Shown piece after piece: positions 46,111 through 57,421 of a stretch of 64,000 nt of DNA. Every line of letters starts with the position of its first letter. Position 1 is the stretch's first letter. Under the pieces are notes generated by a model. The model worked only from the letters and a program-made list of their open reading frames with translations. It did not search any database and was not told the DNA's origin. A program made the translations under genes and the position numbers. This DNA is from Rhea pennata (taxonomy: Eukaryota; Chordata; Aves; Rheiformes; Rheidae): positions 24,769,083-24,833,082 of the forward strand of contig NC_084671.1 of assembly GCF_028389875.1 (NCBI RefSeq), written 5' to 3'.

Positions 46111-49100
46111 CTGTTTCAAAACATACAAAGTAATACATGGTTATTCAAAAAACAAACCCTCCAATTCCTGAACACCTACCACAGTGCAGAAGGATAGCAT
46201 TGTGACTATCATTTGTAAACAGACTAGTCTATACTTTTCACTTCCAAAAGAACTAATGCCGAAAGCAGAACAGCTGGGGAAAGCAGCAACAGCATTCAGC
46301 AGAAAAGGGCTGTTTCAGGTCTAAGTCTTCATTGCACATACCTCAGACAAGGAATACAGCTGAATACAATACTTACAGATAATATAAGGAAAGAGGAGAA
46401 GGAACAAAGGCTTTCAAAAGGGAGACACAGTAGATTGTGTTCCCACTTTACGCAGTAACATAGAGAAGCACCTTAGAAGAGCAGCAACAGATAACAGAGA
46501 GGGGGAAATGGAAAAAAAAAGAAAGAAAAAAAAACTTGTGACTAAGAAGAGTAGATAAGAAAAAAAAAACCACTGTCTTGAAGCAAAGGAAGCTAAGAGC
46601 CTATTTCTTCCTCAGAAGTTGCTATAGAAAAATACTCAATCAAATAGAAATCACAGAGCAGAAGTCAGTGAGAGGAAGAGAAGGAAGGACAGGAAAAATA
46701 ACAAGTAATCTGTCAAGGGAGGTACACTATAGTATGTAATTGGCAGATGTTTTAAAAACATAGGAGAAATTAACCACTATATATGTAAACTGTACTACAG
46801 AAGGGACATTTAAATTTTCCTCAGGGAGACCTTCTTAAGTGATACTGTTCTCACCACTTTAAGTCAGATACTTTCTGTACTACACACTGTCTTTTTTGAT
46901 ACTGTAAAAATGCCCTTTATTTTTTGTTATGTTGAAAGGCTTTAATCAATTATAAGGCAACTAGTTTTCAGTCTTAAAAAAAAAAATCTAACAGAACTCG
47001 ACAGATCCATTTGTACATATGTAAAATATTATCCATTAATTTGTTACACTGTTATCAAACAGTTACTACTCTCAAACCAAAACACTGATCTGGCTAACAC
47101 AGTGACACTCAGCTGAAAAGCTGCTGGTTTAGAAACTTCATTTTCTGTGAGATTGTAAATTATATAGATGGGGGGGGCAGGAAGGGAAGGAAAGTAAGAA
47201 TGCAACCAGAAATGCAATTTTAACATGGTTAAACAAGTCCCTACTCATTTCATAGCAAGATATTCACATAAAAAATGTCTTTTAGAAGCCCACATGCCTT
47301 TTAGTGTTTATTACCTGTCTGCTGAATGTATTCTGTACATGCATCCAGTAGTCTTCAACTGGATCATAGCAGTATATTGCTTTGGTAAGCCCACCAGCAA
47401 CATAGATCAGATTATTTAAAGACACAGCTGTAATGCATCTTTTTGCAATAGGTATAGTTGCACGGAGTAACCAAGAATTAGTATCAGGATCATAAGACTG
47501 AACCTGAAAACAAATACATGCATTTGAGATTAAAAACTGAATCAAAATTACTATCTCACACTCCCACAGGTTTTATGAGTCAGAGAAGCAATACCTTGCA
47601 GGCAATATCTCAACAAGAAAATTAAGGCAATATAAATATAGGTCCATTTATCAATGATGCTTTCATATACACACACACACCCCCGCTCCCCCCCATATTC
47701 AACATCAGTTTCCTAACACTTAAGTGCAGCTAGCTCATTTAATGCATGAAGTCAGTGATAATACCCACCATAAAGACCAAACAAAGTAACAGCGTATTAA
47801 TGAATTAATGTTTTCTTCTCTGTATGCTTTAAAATATAACAATTCAATACTCCAAGCAGTAAGCCAGTTGAAGCAGGTTTCTGTATGATCTGTTTTTAAA
47901 CTAGCATTACCCATGTGTAGAAAACGGAAGCAAACACAGTTAACTGACCTTGTCAGAACATGTGTTGTCATCAGGACCACCCCCGATCACAAACAGTTTG
48001 CCAACACAGCTGGTGACTGCTGGAGAGCTCACTGCTTCTTTAAGGGGAGCCACCTCTGTCCATCGATTGGAGAATGAATCATAACACTCTACACTGCTCA
48101 GTCGGCTTTGACCATCATATCCTCCAACGACGTACACCTATGCAAAGTGGTGAAAACTATCACCATTCTATATTTAGAGTAGCATTACATGTCTATAAGA
48201 AATTAAATTCAAGTTGCAGAAATCCCAATTTGCTAGATTTTTAAAGGCATACTTCCCCCAAAGTTTCAATAAAGAAGAGTATGATGTAAAAAATAACAGG
48301 TAAAGATTCTCAGGAGTTTCCATTCAGTCATATGTGGAATGAAAACTGTAAATGGACATCTGGAGGATGGTATTATGATACAGAAATAGAAATTCCCTAT
48401 TTGAATGGGGTGTGTAAGACTGTGCACTGGTTATTATAAATTGCATTCAGCAGCAACAGCAACTGAAGTCCATCAGAATTTACCTTCGCTCTTCTGTGTT
48501 TTACTTCTTTCCCATTTGCTTACAAAACTGAGATTTCTTCCTCCATCTGTAACCCTTTTTTGCTTTCTTGTTGCATCTCTCAATTCAAGCAGCAGAGCCT
48601 ATTATCACTTCTGCAGCTACCTTCTTTCCTCTCTTTGCTCCAGCCACAAGCGCTCATCTCCAAGTTGTTACTCACTCCAGGAACACCACCACGTATCTTT
48701 GCTAACTTTTGTTAACGGAATCTCTGTGCATTGTTGATCCCAGCTATTAGTTTTATGTTAAATTATAAATAAATAGGCCTTCAAAATGTTTATTACTTCA
48801 TATTTTCCTTACAGTAATGTACTGAGTGTTTTATGTTAAACATATCAACCAAGTAAAAGAGCACAGAGATGCCACTCAGAGCAGTAGCAGTCTGTGTTAG
48901 CAACTGCATAAATGAAGACGGTGACTTGTAAAGTTAGCTGAAGATAGTTTTGTATTATGTGGACAAATACTTTTGAAAGCACTTTTGAAGCACAGTCGAA
49001 TTCTGATGCTTCTTTGCTACCAAAGAATTGCTTCTTCAAGCTGGACACTTCTATGTCCAAAAAAAAAAAAAAAAAAAAAAAACAGAAGAAGAAAAAATAA

Positions 49101-52100
49101 TCAAGGGGTAAGATGATTTTTCATGTCAGTGTCTGACTGATTAAGAGAATAATTATTTGTTTCCAATAGTCTTAAAAATATATATATTTTTAAACATAAT
49201 TTGAGAGGGAAGCCATGAAAGTAACATTAAATATTTGCAGCTGTTTTCTACATTCTTCTCTTGCATTTGGGGACCAAATAGCTAAAATAAATTACAAATA
49301 TACTTCTCTTACTTTACCAAGAAGAACAGCCATTTTGTGACGCCATCTGCCTTTATTTAAGGAGGCAACTCTGATCCAAATATTAAGCTGAGAGTTATAA
49401 ATCCACACATCCCGGCTATTGATTCTTCCACCTTTAAGAAGAAAAATATGCCAATTTATTTTCAAATAAATTCATTATTTAACAAGACAGGCTGACAACC
49501 AAAATGCTGCTCTACAGAGGACAATGAAAATGTTTAGGTGATCAAAGATCTATTTTTGTTAGACTTAAAGTCAGTTTCAGTGACTGTCAAGACACAAATA
49601 CATAGGGTAAGTTATTTCACTCATGTCAGTCTTCCACAGTAACATGCTGATACAGCATTAAATTATTTCTCGAGACTTGAATGTGTTTAGTTTTTTGCTC
49701 ATGCTCTTCAGATTTCCTTGAGCATCACTACCTGGATGAGACACTTGAACAAAAAACTTAACCATTTGTATCTTACAAGGCACATCCCTAACACTAGCTG
49801 TTGCCCTCTATTTGGTTTGTGCATTCATCTCCCTCTTACTGTTGAAACGATAAAAGGCAGAACAGATTAGAGGAGATAGTTTCTGTAAGTCAGCTAACAC
49901 ATGGCTCAGTACTCAGTCCATCAGCTGTTGGCACTGACTACTTGTTGGTAACTGACCCTTGCTAAGGCACTGAATGAAAGGTGTTTAAAAACTCACAGCT
50001 ACTGCTTGTTTCACAGGAAAAGGCTGGTGTAAAGGGATCCCCCGCTCAGGTGGCTAGAGTCAGAAGAGCTTTGTTTCCATTTGACATTCCTATGCTGAAA
50101 AGCAGCTTTAACTGTTTTCCCCTGGAATCCAGGCAGCCATACAACAGAAACCAAGTACCAGCAACATACCAGTGCAGCACTGCTCCTAGGCAACTGCTGT
50201 TTTTACCATCAGGCACCACCTTTTGTAACAGAAAATGCTGCTGGGAAAATACTGCTTGTAATTTTTTGCTTTTAATTTTTCCAACTGTTGCTTCTCCAAA
50301 TGTTGCTCTGGACAGGCCACTACAGCATTTTAAAGCAGCTTACTGAGGCGGCCTGGATAGGCGTACACCTCATCTCCTTAAATACAACTGATATGTTGGC
50401 CTCAGCTGTAGAATAAATAAGTAATAATAAATGTTGATTAAAAACAAAATTCCCAGAAAACACTTGTGCCTCCAAAAAGATTAGTCCAGGGTTTGTGTTC
50501 ACCATTTATATCAGCAAGTGACTTTCAACAGAGCTAGCAGTTCAAAGAGCGAAGAGCTGTCACACTACTTTAAAAAGCAAAGAAAAGAGTCTTAAATGTC
50601 TTAGGATTATTCACCTGAAACAAGAATATCATTCCGTAGAGCACACACTGCATATTCAGACTTGGTAAACTCTGGAAGTTTAGCCAGTGACTTCCACTCT
50701 CCTGTTACAGGATCGTAGCACTCAGTATATGGCAAATTAAACCCTCCAACTCGTTCACAGCCTCCAACAACAACAATCACCTCAGAGTAACCAGTTGATC
50801 TAAAAAAATGAAAACAGAAAACTAAGATGTAGGAGTTATTTATTAATACACAGAGGGAGGCCAAACGACATTGTTTTGAAATACACTATGAAATCAGAAA
50901 ATTTACTATTTAATGTAACATTAACTTATATGGAAAAACAAAACAAAACAGAAAGCCACTACACAAACAGTTCCAGGTTTTCAGTATTTCCAGGTGTCTC
51001 ACCACATAGCAGGTTAACACAGCCAATCTACTAGTATGGAAGTGGTGGAGTCACCCTGCACAATGTTCTCTGTTAAAAAACCCACATATTTGAAAATACA
51101 GTAACTCCTTATTCTTTAATACTATTTTTCCTTTAACTGGGTATGTAGAGATATCAGAAAAAGTTAAAGCAAGGCCTGTGCAAATCTGGTGCAGAATTTC
51201 AATAAATGATCCTTCATACTCAAACAATTTTGTTTTCCTGCTCAATTTTAGAGAATTTATTACAGTACTGTACATTCTGTAAGTACTTCAAAAACCTAGA
51301 ATACCTTTTAAAGAGTATAAGAGATTTCCTGAAAAACACGGAAGGCAGAGTTATCAAAGGAAATTAAAAAAAAAAAAAAAAAAAAAAACCCACAAACCTT
51401 AGGGATAATATATAGTTAAGAGAACAACGCATCAAAAAAAGTGAGAAAGCAGCACAGTGATAAAAGGAAACATTAAGGAACACTGGAATAAAAATTCAAA
51501 CCTGAAACACAACCTAAAACTCAATGTGAAGAATTAAACAGTCAATATACAGAATTAAGCCTTTAAACTCTTCAATACTCTTGTTCACCTTCTACTTGAC
51601 CTCATGAGAAAACCCGATTCCTCTGCTTTCTACGTACTCTGTATATACAAGAACAGCAAATGACATTACATTTGATTCTCTACATTCTTACATTGAATAA
51701 AACAACCATCTTTTATATATAAATCAATCATATCTGAATCCTATTCCTTCACTCAAATTTATAATTTCTTGGGAGGATTTGCCAAAACCCTCCCTTTTCA
51801 GGGCTTTTCTAAATTAAATAAATTTGTACTTCAATGATTGCTGTCTACTAATTAAAAATGAATGGAAGATTGACTTTATTTTTAGAAATCCTTTTTGTCA
51901 TGTTGTACTTTAACTTTGATCCCTATATGAACAGATTTCGTTTAACATTCCTATAGAAAAAAATTGCATTGCCTTGTGACTGTGTTTAAGATAAAAATTT
52001 TGTGATCTGTCCCCAGACTTCCTAAGGTATTAACTTGGGCACATTTATTAACGTTGATGACATTTTCCCTATTTTGAAGCATGAAGAATGAAACTATATA

Positions 52101-55100
52101 GCTATTCTATTTCCTTGTCACCATATGTTGTAAATCAAATGCACCATTCTACTCCAAAATCTTAGGAAGGCAATGATAAACGATAATGCACTATGAAATA
52201 ATATAATGAAGATATGTATCTGAGGAATAACATTTACATACCTCCACTAGTCAGAAGAGACACACTTCAACTGCTCAGATGCTGATGTATTTACTGATAC
52301 TATGCTATCTATTTTTCTGAGGAACAACACTGGAAAGAATCTCTCAAAGGGTCAAGGGAGGAACCCTCTGCACCTGCAAACCACTGCTCAGAAAAGGGTT
52401 TCCTGAACAGTAAGATACTCAGCTCCCGACTTCCCTTACAGGCAAGCCTAACTACATCAGCTAAGCATACATACAAAAGAGGTTTGTCTGTTGATTACTT
52501 TTCAACGTAGAAACCAAGGCCTCCACTTACTAAAAAGCCTACTGTATAGGACTGTTAATCTCAAAAATAAATAAATGAACCACGGTCTTTGGTTGGAAAG
52601 GTCTCTTCGTGAATTGCAATGAGAAGTTTTGCTCTTCAAAGGAATTAACAATTTCATGCAGTATTTTAAAACCACAGACGCACAAAAGTTTTAGTTATCT
52701 AGAGAATCGTATTGTTTCTTTAAAAATATTTTCTCTGCTGCATCTTCTTGCATTGTAAAGGTTTTGAGGTTAGTTCTGAAAGATGCAAATGATAGAGGGC
52801 ATATCAGTTAAAACAATAAAAATGCACAGAATAAACAAAGAATTTATAGGCAAAAGCTAATCCCAGGAAAAAAAGAACAAACTAAGGTCAGATGTAAATG
52901 AAGATTAGAAAATAGGATTCTCATAGAAGCTCTCATCTCAACCAGTGGTACAGAAAGCCATTCTTATGGCCCTCAAAAGAAATACTGTGGGAATAGTAAT
53001 ACAAATGAGCTAAAACAAACGCCAGAGATTTCAGGAGCAAACCTCTCCTCACGAAGAGGTGCACAAAGCAAAGGAAGGGGAAAAATAAACAAACAATCAG
53101 CTGACAGAAGACTATATGATCCAGTATATTCCAAAAAGGTTTTCAAGGGGTTCTGGCTTACTTAAGACGAGAAAGCATGCAGTCCTCTAGCCATATGCTC
53201 AGAAAGACAACATCACAATTGCAACCAGCACAGCATCAGCTGGACAGGACTCTCTTCAATCATTCAATGGGATTCCACTTAAAAAGATTTTAACTTTAAG
53301 AGGTAAGTTATGAGGGTTTGAGATAATTTGGGTAAATCACTGCTTTTCTTCTTTTAATTCACTTGTGTAGCAAATGTGATAACAGACAGAAGCATAAAGT
53401 GAAATAAGAAGTCATCTTCCTGGGCAGAGGGGAGTGAGGAACCACATACAAGCTTTTTTAAAAAACAGCTAGAAAGGATGTGTTCACATGTATATAGTAA
53501 CTTATAACCAAAGTGGACACCAGTATGTTTTAATCAAATATGCTTAAAGGAATCATATGATCAAGGAACTCAGAGCAATATGAAAATTTAAAGGCATTAA
53601 AAGCATGAAGAACTAAGTGTCTGTCTGTTTTGTTTTGCATATGGAGATTTGTTATTACCTACTGCTTGATCTTGGCTTGGAGATCTGCTGTGCAAGACAA
53701 CCAGTAGAGGCCGAGAGAGGCTTAAGAGGAACGTGAGAAACGACCTCAAGATGTCACCATGTCATTGCAAGTATGCAACTGAAAAGGCCTTCCAAAGGCC
53801 TTCCGCATTTGTCAGTGATGCCAAGCGGCACACGACATGAACAGCAAGCAGGCAACCGTTATCTCACATTTTAAACTTTGTTTGGTTCATGTAACTCTTC
53901 ATTGTTTTTTTTTAAAAAAAAAAAACCCACAAAACTGAAATTGCAGTCCACACTTCTTTTTAAGAAGAAAAACAGGTTTGAACCTACTTCATCCATAGAT
54001 GCACACATACCCAGACAAAGAATCACAATTCATTTCTCAAAGTTTCAGTTAAAAAGTTTAGGAATTCCTGATCCTGCAATTTTCCTTCCCTTTAGAAACA
54101 TTTTATATAAAAAAGAAGCTGGAAGAAGGCAAGAAAGAAAGGAGCTCTCAGATGTCCTCTCCTCCCAACTCCCTCAAAAAATGACCAGAAAAGGTGTGAT
54201 AAAAACATGGGGGAATCTGGTAACTGTTTAAAAACCTTTCTATTGCCTTGTAGCAAAAAGATCAAACAGGCAACAGAAACAAATGACTGAGAACTATTCC
54301 CTGAGTGTAATATAGAAAAGGCCAGGGGGGGACATGCCATTCCTGCTGGGACACCAGCCAGTTCTCTCTATAAATTACTCCTCTTGTTGCTGCCTACTCA
54401 AATTCACAGTGCAGTTTAAGTTCAGCAGTAAAAGCCAACAAAAAACCCCACCAAAACCCAAACATAAAAAGAAAAAAATCTCCCAAATTATTGCATTTAT
54501 AAAGTAGTTCTTGGCTGAAGTGCTACAGCAAGGCTATAGAGTTTCTCAAGTACATATATATATATATAGCACATGCTTTGACAGAACTGTTAGGTGTAAG
54601 CATATTTGCTTCATCAAGTCAAGTAATAAACTTAACCCCCCTGAAATAGCACAGAAACCTACCCCCCTTCACACACATGCACACTTGCAAACTGATGAGG
54701 ACTTCGGTCTGAATCCTCAGATCACAATTCCCCATCAGGTCCAGCCTTTGGGTATGAAACGTTTCAAAAACTCTCATTGCACCCGTTTCCAAACTGTCAC
54801 AGACCAGGCACTTCCAAAGATCGCCGTGCGACAGCACACACTGCTGAAAAACTGGCAGCAGAGTGGCAAGGAGTTAAAGTTTCTTCTCTCTCAGACTAGG
54901 CAGCAAGATTAAAGACTGGAAAGACACCGAGGGGGCAAATGCTTGCCAAGTGTTTCTTCCCCTGAAAGAAAGCTTGTAACACATGCCAAAAATGAATGTT
55001 CCCTGCACCCTCACTATACAGCAACCAGATATGACTAAGAATAAACAAAGAGGAATAACTTGTAACACGCTCTAACCGTTTGTCCAGACTAGATCATTGC

Positions 55101-56895
55101 ATCACTTTAAAATAACACATGATTTTAAAACTGCAGTTTAAAACAGGTTGAGTTTATTAATAATAAACTCATGTGGAAGTAAGGCTTTTACTTGGAAAAT
55201 ATTTTTCAGAAAGAAAATTACCATAACCAATACTGCCCATAAATGTTGCTAATGGACTTTGCCTCATTACCTCCTGCAGCTTCCAGGCATCATTCCTATT
55301 TGCATAAAGCATTATTAAGTAGTAGTAATTGTGGATTTTTACATCATCATGGTATAAGCATAAAGTATTTCAAAAACTATTCCATAATTCTTTAAAAATG
55401 CAGGATTTTCATTAATCTAAGAATACGTTGTTTTTATGTTAGTCTATTACAGCTCTACGCAGCAGATTTGTAAAGTAGTTTGTAGTGTAACAAGTGAATG
55501 TTCTGAATGAACATCATCCATATTCTTTATAATGCTTTGTACGCTTACATGATTTTGTTATAAAGAGGTGTGAAATGGAATGGGTTACTTGTGGCATCAT
55601 AAATTATTTTTAAAATGCTGCAATGTAAAATAACTGAAGATTCATGTAGCAAACAGTAATGTTTAGAAAATACTTTGCTTGCAAGGTAAAATAATTTCAT
55701 TTACATGAGCAGTCTCATGTATCTCATATCAGTAAAGCAATCTGTGCAAAACCTGACCTATTTACATTTTCTAGACACATATGGGCTCGAGCTGTTGAAC
55801 TGTCAGGGCTGGGCAGGCGGGAGGGGTACAGAACTGTAGCTAGAGTGCTCCATAATGTAAGATAAAAATCATTTTCAAAAGATTTTTTTTTTTCTAGGCA
55901 TGTGTATATCAAATATCTGCACATCAAATCATGTCCTTCTACCATAGAAATAGGGGTGAAAAGAAGGTTCCTCACCTGCGTGGCCTAGTTCTGGGAGACA
56001 TCATCTCATTCCCAAGGATATGGTACCGCCGGGCTTCGTGCAGCAGCTGGTAACACTCTGGGGAATTCTGGATCAGCTGGTCCACTTCCACTGTCTGCAC
56101 AAAGTAGTTGGGGTGCAACAACGGGAGCCTGACGTGCGTCAGCAGCTCGTGCAACACTGGTCTTCTCAACTCAACTGCCCGGTACACCCAGCGCATGACA
56201 GCTTCAAACACCATCTCTTCCTTACTGATCACCAGTTCGTCACTGCAAATGTAATCAATAAGCTCATCTTTCCCCAGCTCAAGAAATTCTTCATGTTGGG
56301 ACACATCCTCAAATGTCTGCAGTGCAAAATTCCTGCACTTGGTGAACAGTGTCTTGAGTGAGTGTGTATCTGCAAAACGCTGGATTCCCAGGCAATTGCA
56401 TGGATCCAGCTGTTCTTCCAGGAATTTGGCACAGGCATCACGTAAAACACTAATCTGAAAGAGACTTGATGTTTCAAAGAGATACTGCACATTCTCGGTA
56501 GTGATTTTCACCTTACCAGTATACACATACTGTAAAAAGCAATCCATAGCTTCAGCAAAAATACCATTGATCTCCACCAGCATCTCTCTGCTTTCTCTAT
56601 GATCATTGCAAAACATAGCTCTGAAGTAGCTACTGCAGGCAGAGAGCACTGCTCGATGGCAGGGAAACTCTCTTCCTTCCACACAGATAATGACATCAGT
56701 AAACAACCGGCTGTCTCGAAATTCATTGAAGATCTGGAGAATGCTTTCGGCATGGGATGATCCCGAGGAGAAGTCAAAAAACTCATGGCCTGTTAGCGAT
56801 TTTGGGTCCATTTCAAAAACTTTCCGCTTGGTTGCAGGGGAATCTCGTATCCCGCTATCCTCTCTATTCAGTCTGCGTCCCAAGATTAGTACCAT
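45910..56895 (-). CDS. KLHL24: KLHL24 complete coding sequence (6 coding exons, 600 aa)
   Basis: Kelch-like protein 24 (DRE1/KRIP6) is a BTB-Kelch substrate adaptor for CUL3-RING ubiquitin ligase in the cytoplasm. Known human targets or partners include keratin 14 and the kainate receptor subunit GluK2. Joined exons: 56895-55976, 50799-50615, 49431-49313, 48137-47949, 47503-47315, 46110-45910. They total 1,803 nt, 600 codons plus TAG, the family's exact length. BTB is at about residues 66-165, BACK about 168-270, and six Kelch blades about 314-595, with GG doublets in VVVGGC, LVSGGR, VVGGYD, VIGGGP, VAGGLT and ILGGRR. All joins are GT-AG and in phase. Near-identity to the human protein, as I recall it, leaves little doubt. 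Confidence 0.98.
46111..47314 (-). other. KLHL24 intron
   Basis: About 1.2 kb between coding exons 5 and 6; purine-rich plus-strand section at about 46380-46720. Nothing else recognised. Confidence 0.8.
47315..47503 (-). CDS. KLHL24: KLHL24 coding exon 5: fourth and fifth Kelch blades
   Basis: Residues 472-534, 63 whole codons: VQSYDPDTNSWLLRATIPIA, KRCITAVSLNNLIYVAGGLT, KAIYCYDPVEDYWMHVQNTF SRQ. The acceptor is tgttttcag and the donor GACAG|GTAATA. Confidence 0.97.
47504..47948 (-). other. KLHL24 intron
   Basis: 445 bp between exons 4 and 5 with a short (CA)n and C-run near 47672-47695. Confidence 0.8.
47949..48137 (-). CDS. KLHL24: KLHL24 coding exon 4: third and fourth Kelch blades
   Basis: Residues 409-471, 63 whole codons: VYVVGGYDGQSRLSSVECYD, SFSNRWTEVAPLKEAVSSPA, VTSCVGKLFVIGGGPDDNTC SDK. 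The acceptor is ctttgcatag and the donor CAAG|GTCAGT. Confidence 0.97.
48138..49312 (-). other. KLHL24 intron
   Basis: About 1.2 kb between exons 3 and 4. It contains a pyrimidine-rich block (about 48480-48680) and a 24-base A-run at 49059-49082. Confidence 0.8.
49313..49431 (-). CDS. KLHL24: KLHL24 coding exon 3: second Kelch blade
   Basis: Residues 369-408: GRINSRDVWIYNSQLNIWIR, VASLNKGRWRHKMAVLLGK. The acceptor is cttcttaaag. The donor is read as GGTAAA|GTAAGA, because the next exon starts GTGTAC in phase 0. The overlapping GTAAAG four bases earlier would break the frame. Confidence 0.95.
49432..50614 (-). other. KLHL24 intron
   Basis: About 1.2 kb between exons 2 and 3. An open plus-strand frame at 49981-50346 has no recognisable product and no supporting signals. 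Confidence 0.75.
50615..50799 (-). CDS. KLHL24: KLHL24 coding exon 2: first Kelch blade
   Basis: Residues 307-368 and part of 369: STGYSEVIVVVGGCERVGGF, NLPYTECYDPVTGEWKSLAK, LPEFTKSEYAVCALRNDILV SG. The acceptor is catttttttag and the donor TTTCAG|GTGAAT. It carries the first Kelch repeat, with its GG doublet and W of GEW. Confidence 0.97.
50800..55975 (-). other. KLHL24 intron
   Basis: About 5.2 kb between exons 1 and 2, AT-rich. It contains A-runs (51366-51388) and a short (TA)n at about 54554-54568. No interspersed repeat or exon recognised. Confidence 0.8.
55976..56895 (-). CDS. KLHL24: KLHL24 coding exon 1: N-terminus, BTB and BACK domains
   Basis: Residues 1-307. The start MVLILGRRLNREDSGIRDSP has an excellent context (ACAATGG). 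A second in-frame Met lies at residue 29 (KVFEMDPKS). BTB hallmarks DSRLFTDVIICVEGREFPCH and RAVLSACSSYFRAMF are followed by the BACK domain (CLGIQRFADTHSL..., MRWVYRAVELR, LLTHVRLPLL). The donor is CGCAG|GTGAGG, splitting Arg307. The exon probably extends as 5' UTR to 57048. Confidence 0.98.
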
Positions 56896-57048
56896 TGTTA
56901 CATCAGTTGGCTATAGAGTCATTGAGAAAAGTTTGCCGAGTGCCTCCTTCACGGTGCTACGGTCAGAAAAAGTAAAACACTTCAGTATTCAGTCTGGTAT
57001 GTCCTTCATTTCATAATGAGAATTACACAGCACACTTGTTTGGTCACT
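56896..57048 (-). other. KLHL24: KLHL24 5' UTR in first coding exon, with four short uORFs
   Basis: The acceptor tttgtttttag is at 57049-57050 (AG) with the exon from 57048. The leader contains ATG AAA TGA (57014-57006), a 6-codon uORF (57009-56989), a 3-codon uORF (56922-56911) and a start-stop ATGTAA (56903-56898) that ends two bases before the main ATG. Such leaders reduce or tune translation of the main frame. The exon boundary is inferred; an internal CCGTAG is a weaker alternative acceptor. Confidence 0.6.
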
Positions 57049-57349
57049 CTAAAAACAAACACGCACACACAAACAAATCAGTAAAGCTTTTGACCTTGAT
57101 CAGAAGCAACACTGTTACTGGACAAAGGATAAAGTTGCCCTGTGCAGGGCAGAGCATTACGTTTTATTGTATACTGAAGACAGACAAACCAAGACCCCAA
57201 CGCCAGCAAACCACTCAACTCAACATAAGCTAAGGGTTTCCCTGAATAAAAATCTAGAGCTTGAACTTCTCATTTTTCAGTGTAATTGCATTTCAGCTGG
57301 AACCTCCAAGTACTACTATAATAGCAGCAATCAAAAACAAAAGAAATTG

Positions 57350-57421
57350 GAATTTTCAGAACAGAAATACAGTTGACGTAAAATAGAATTTTCAGAATAG
57401 AAATACAGTTGATGTAAAATC
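57350..57421. repeat. 36-bp tandem direct duplication
   Basis: Two adjacent copies starting gaattttcagaa (57350-57385) and gaattttcagaa (57386-57421), differing at three positions. Confidence 0.95.

Noticed and set aside
54511..54912. 133-codon plus-strand frame in a KLHL24 intron
   Set aside because: No recognisable protein, no splice or promoter context; it spans a TA microsatellite. Treated as chance.
56020..56361. Plus-strand and second minus-strand frames across the KLHL24 BTB/BACK exon
   Set aside because: They are shadows of the strongly constrained KLHL24 frame, which matches the known protein end to end.
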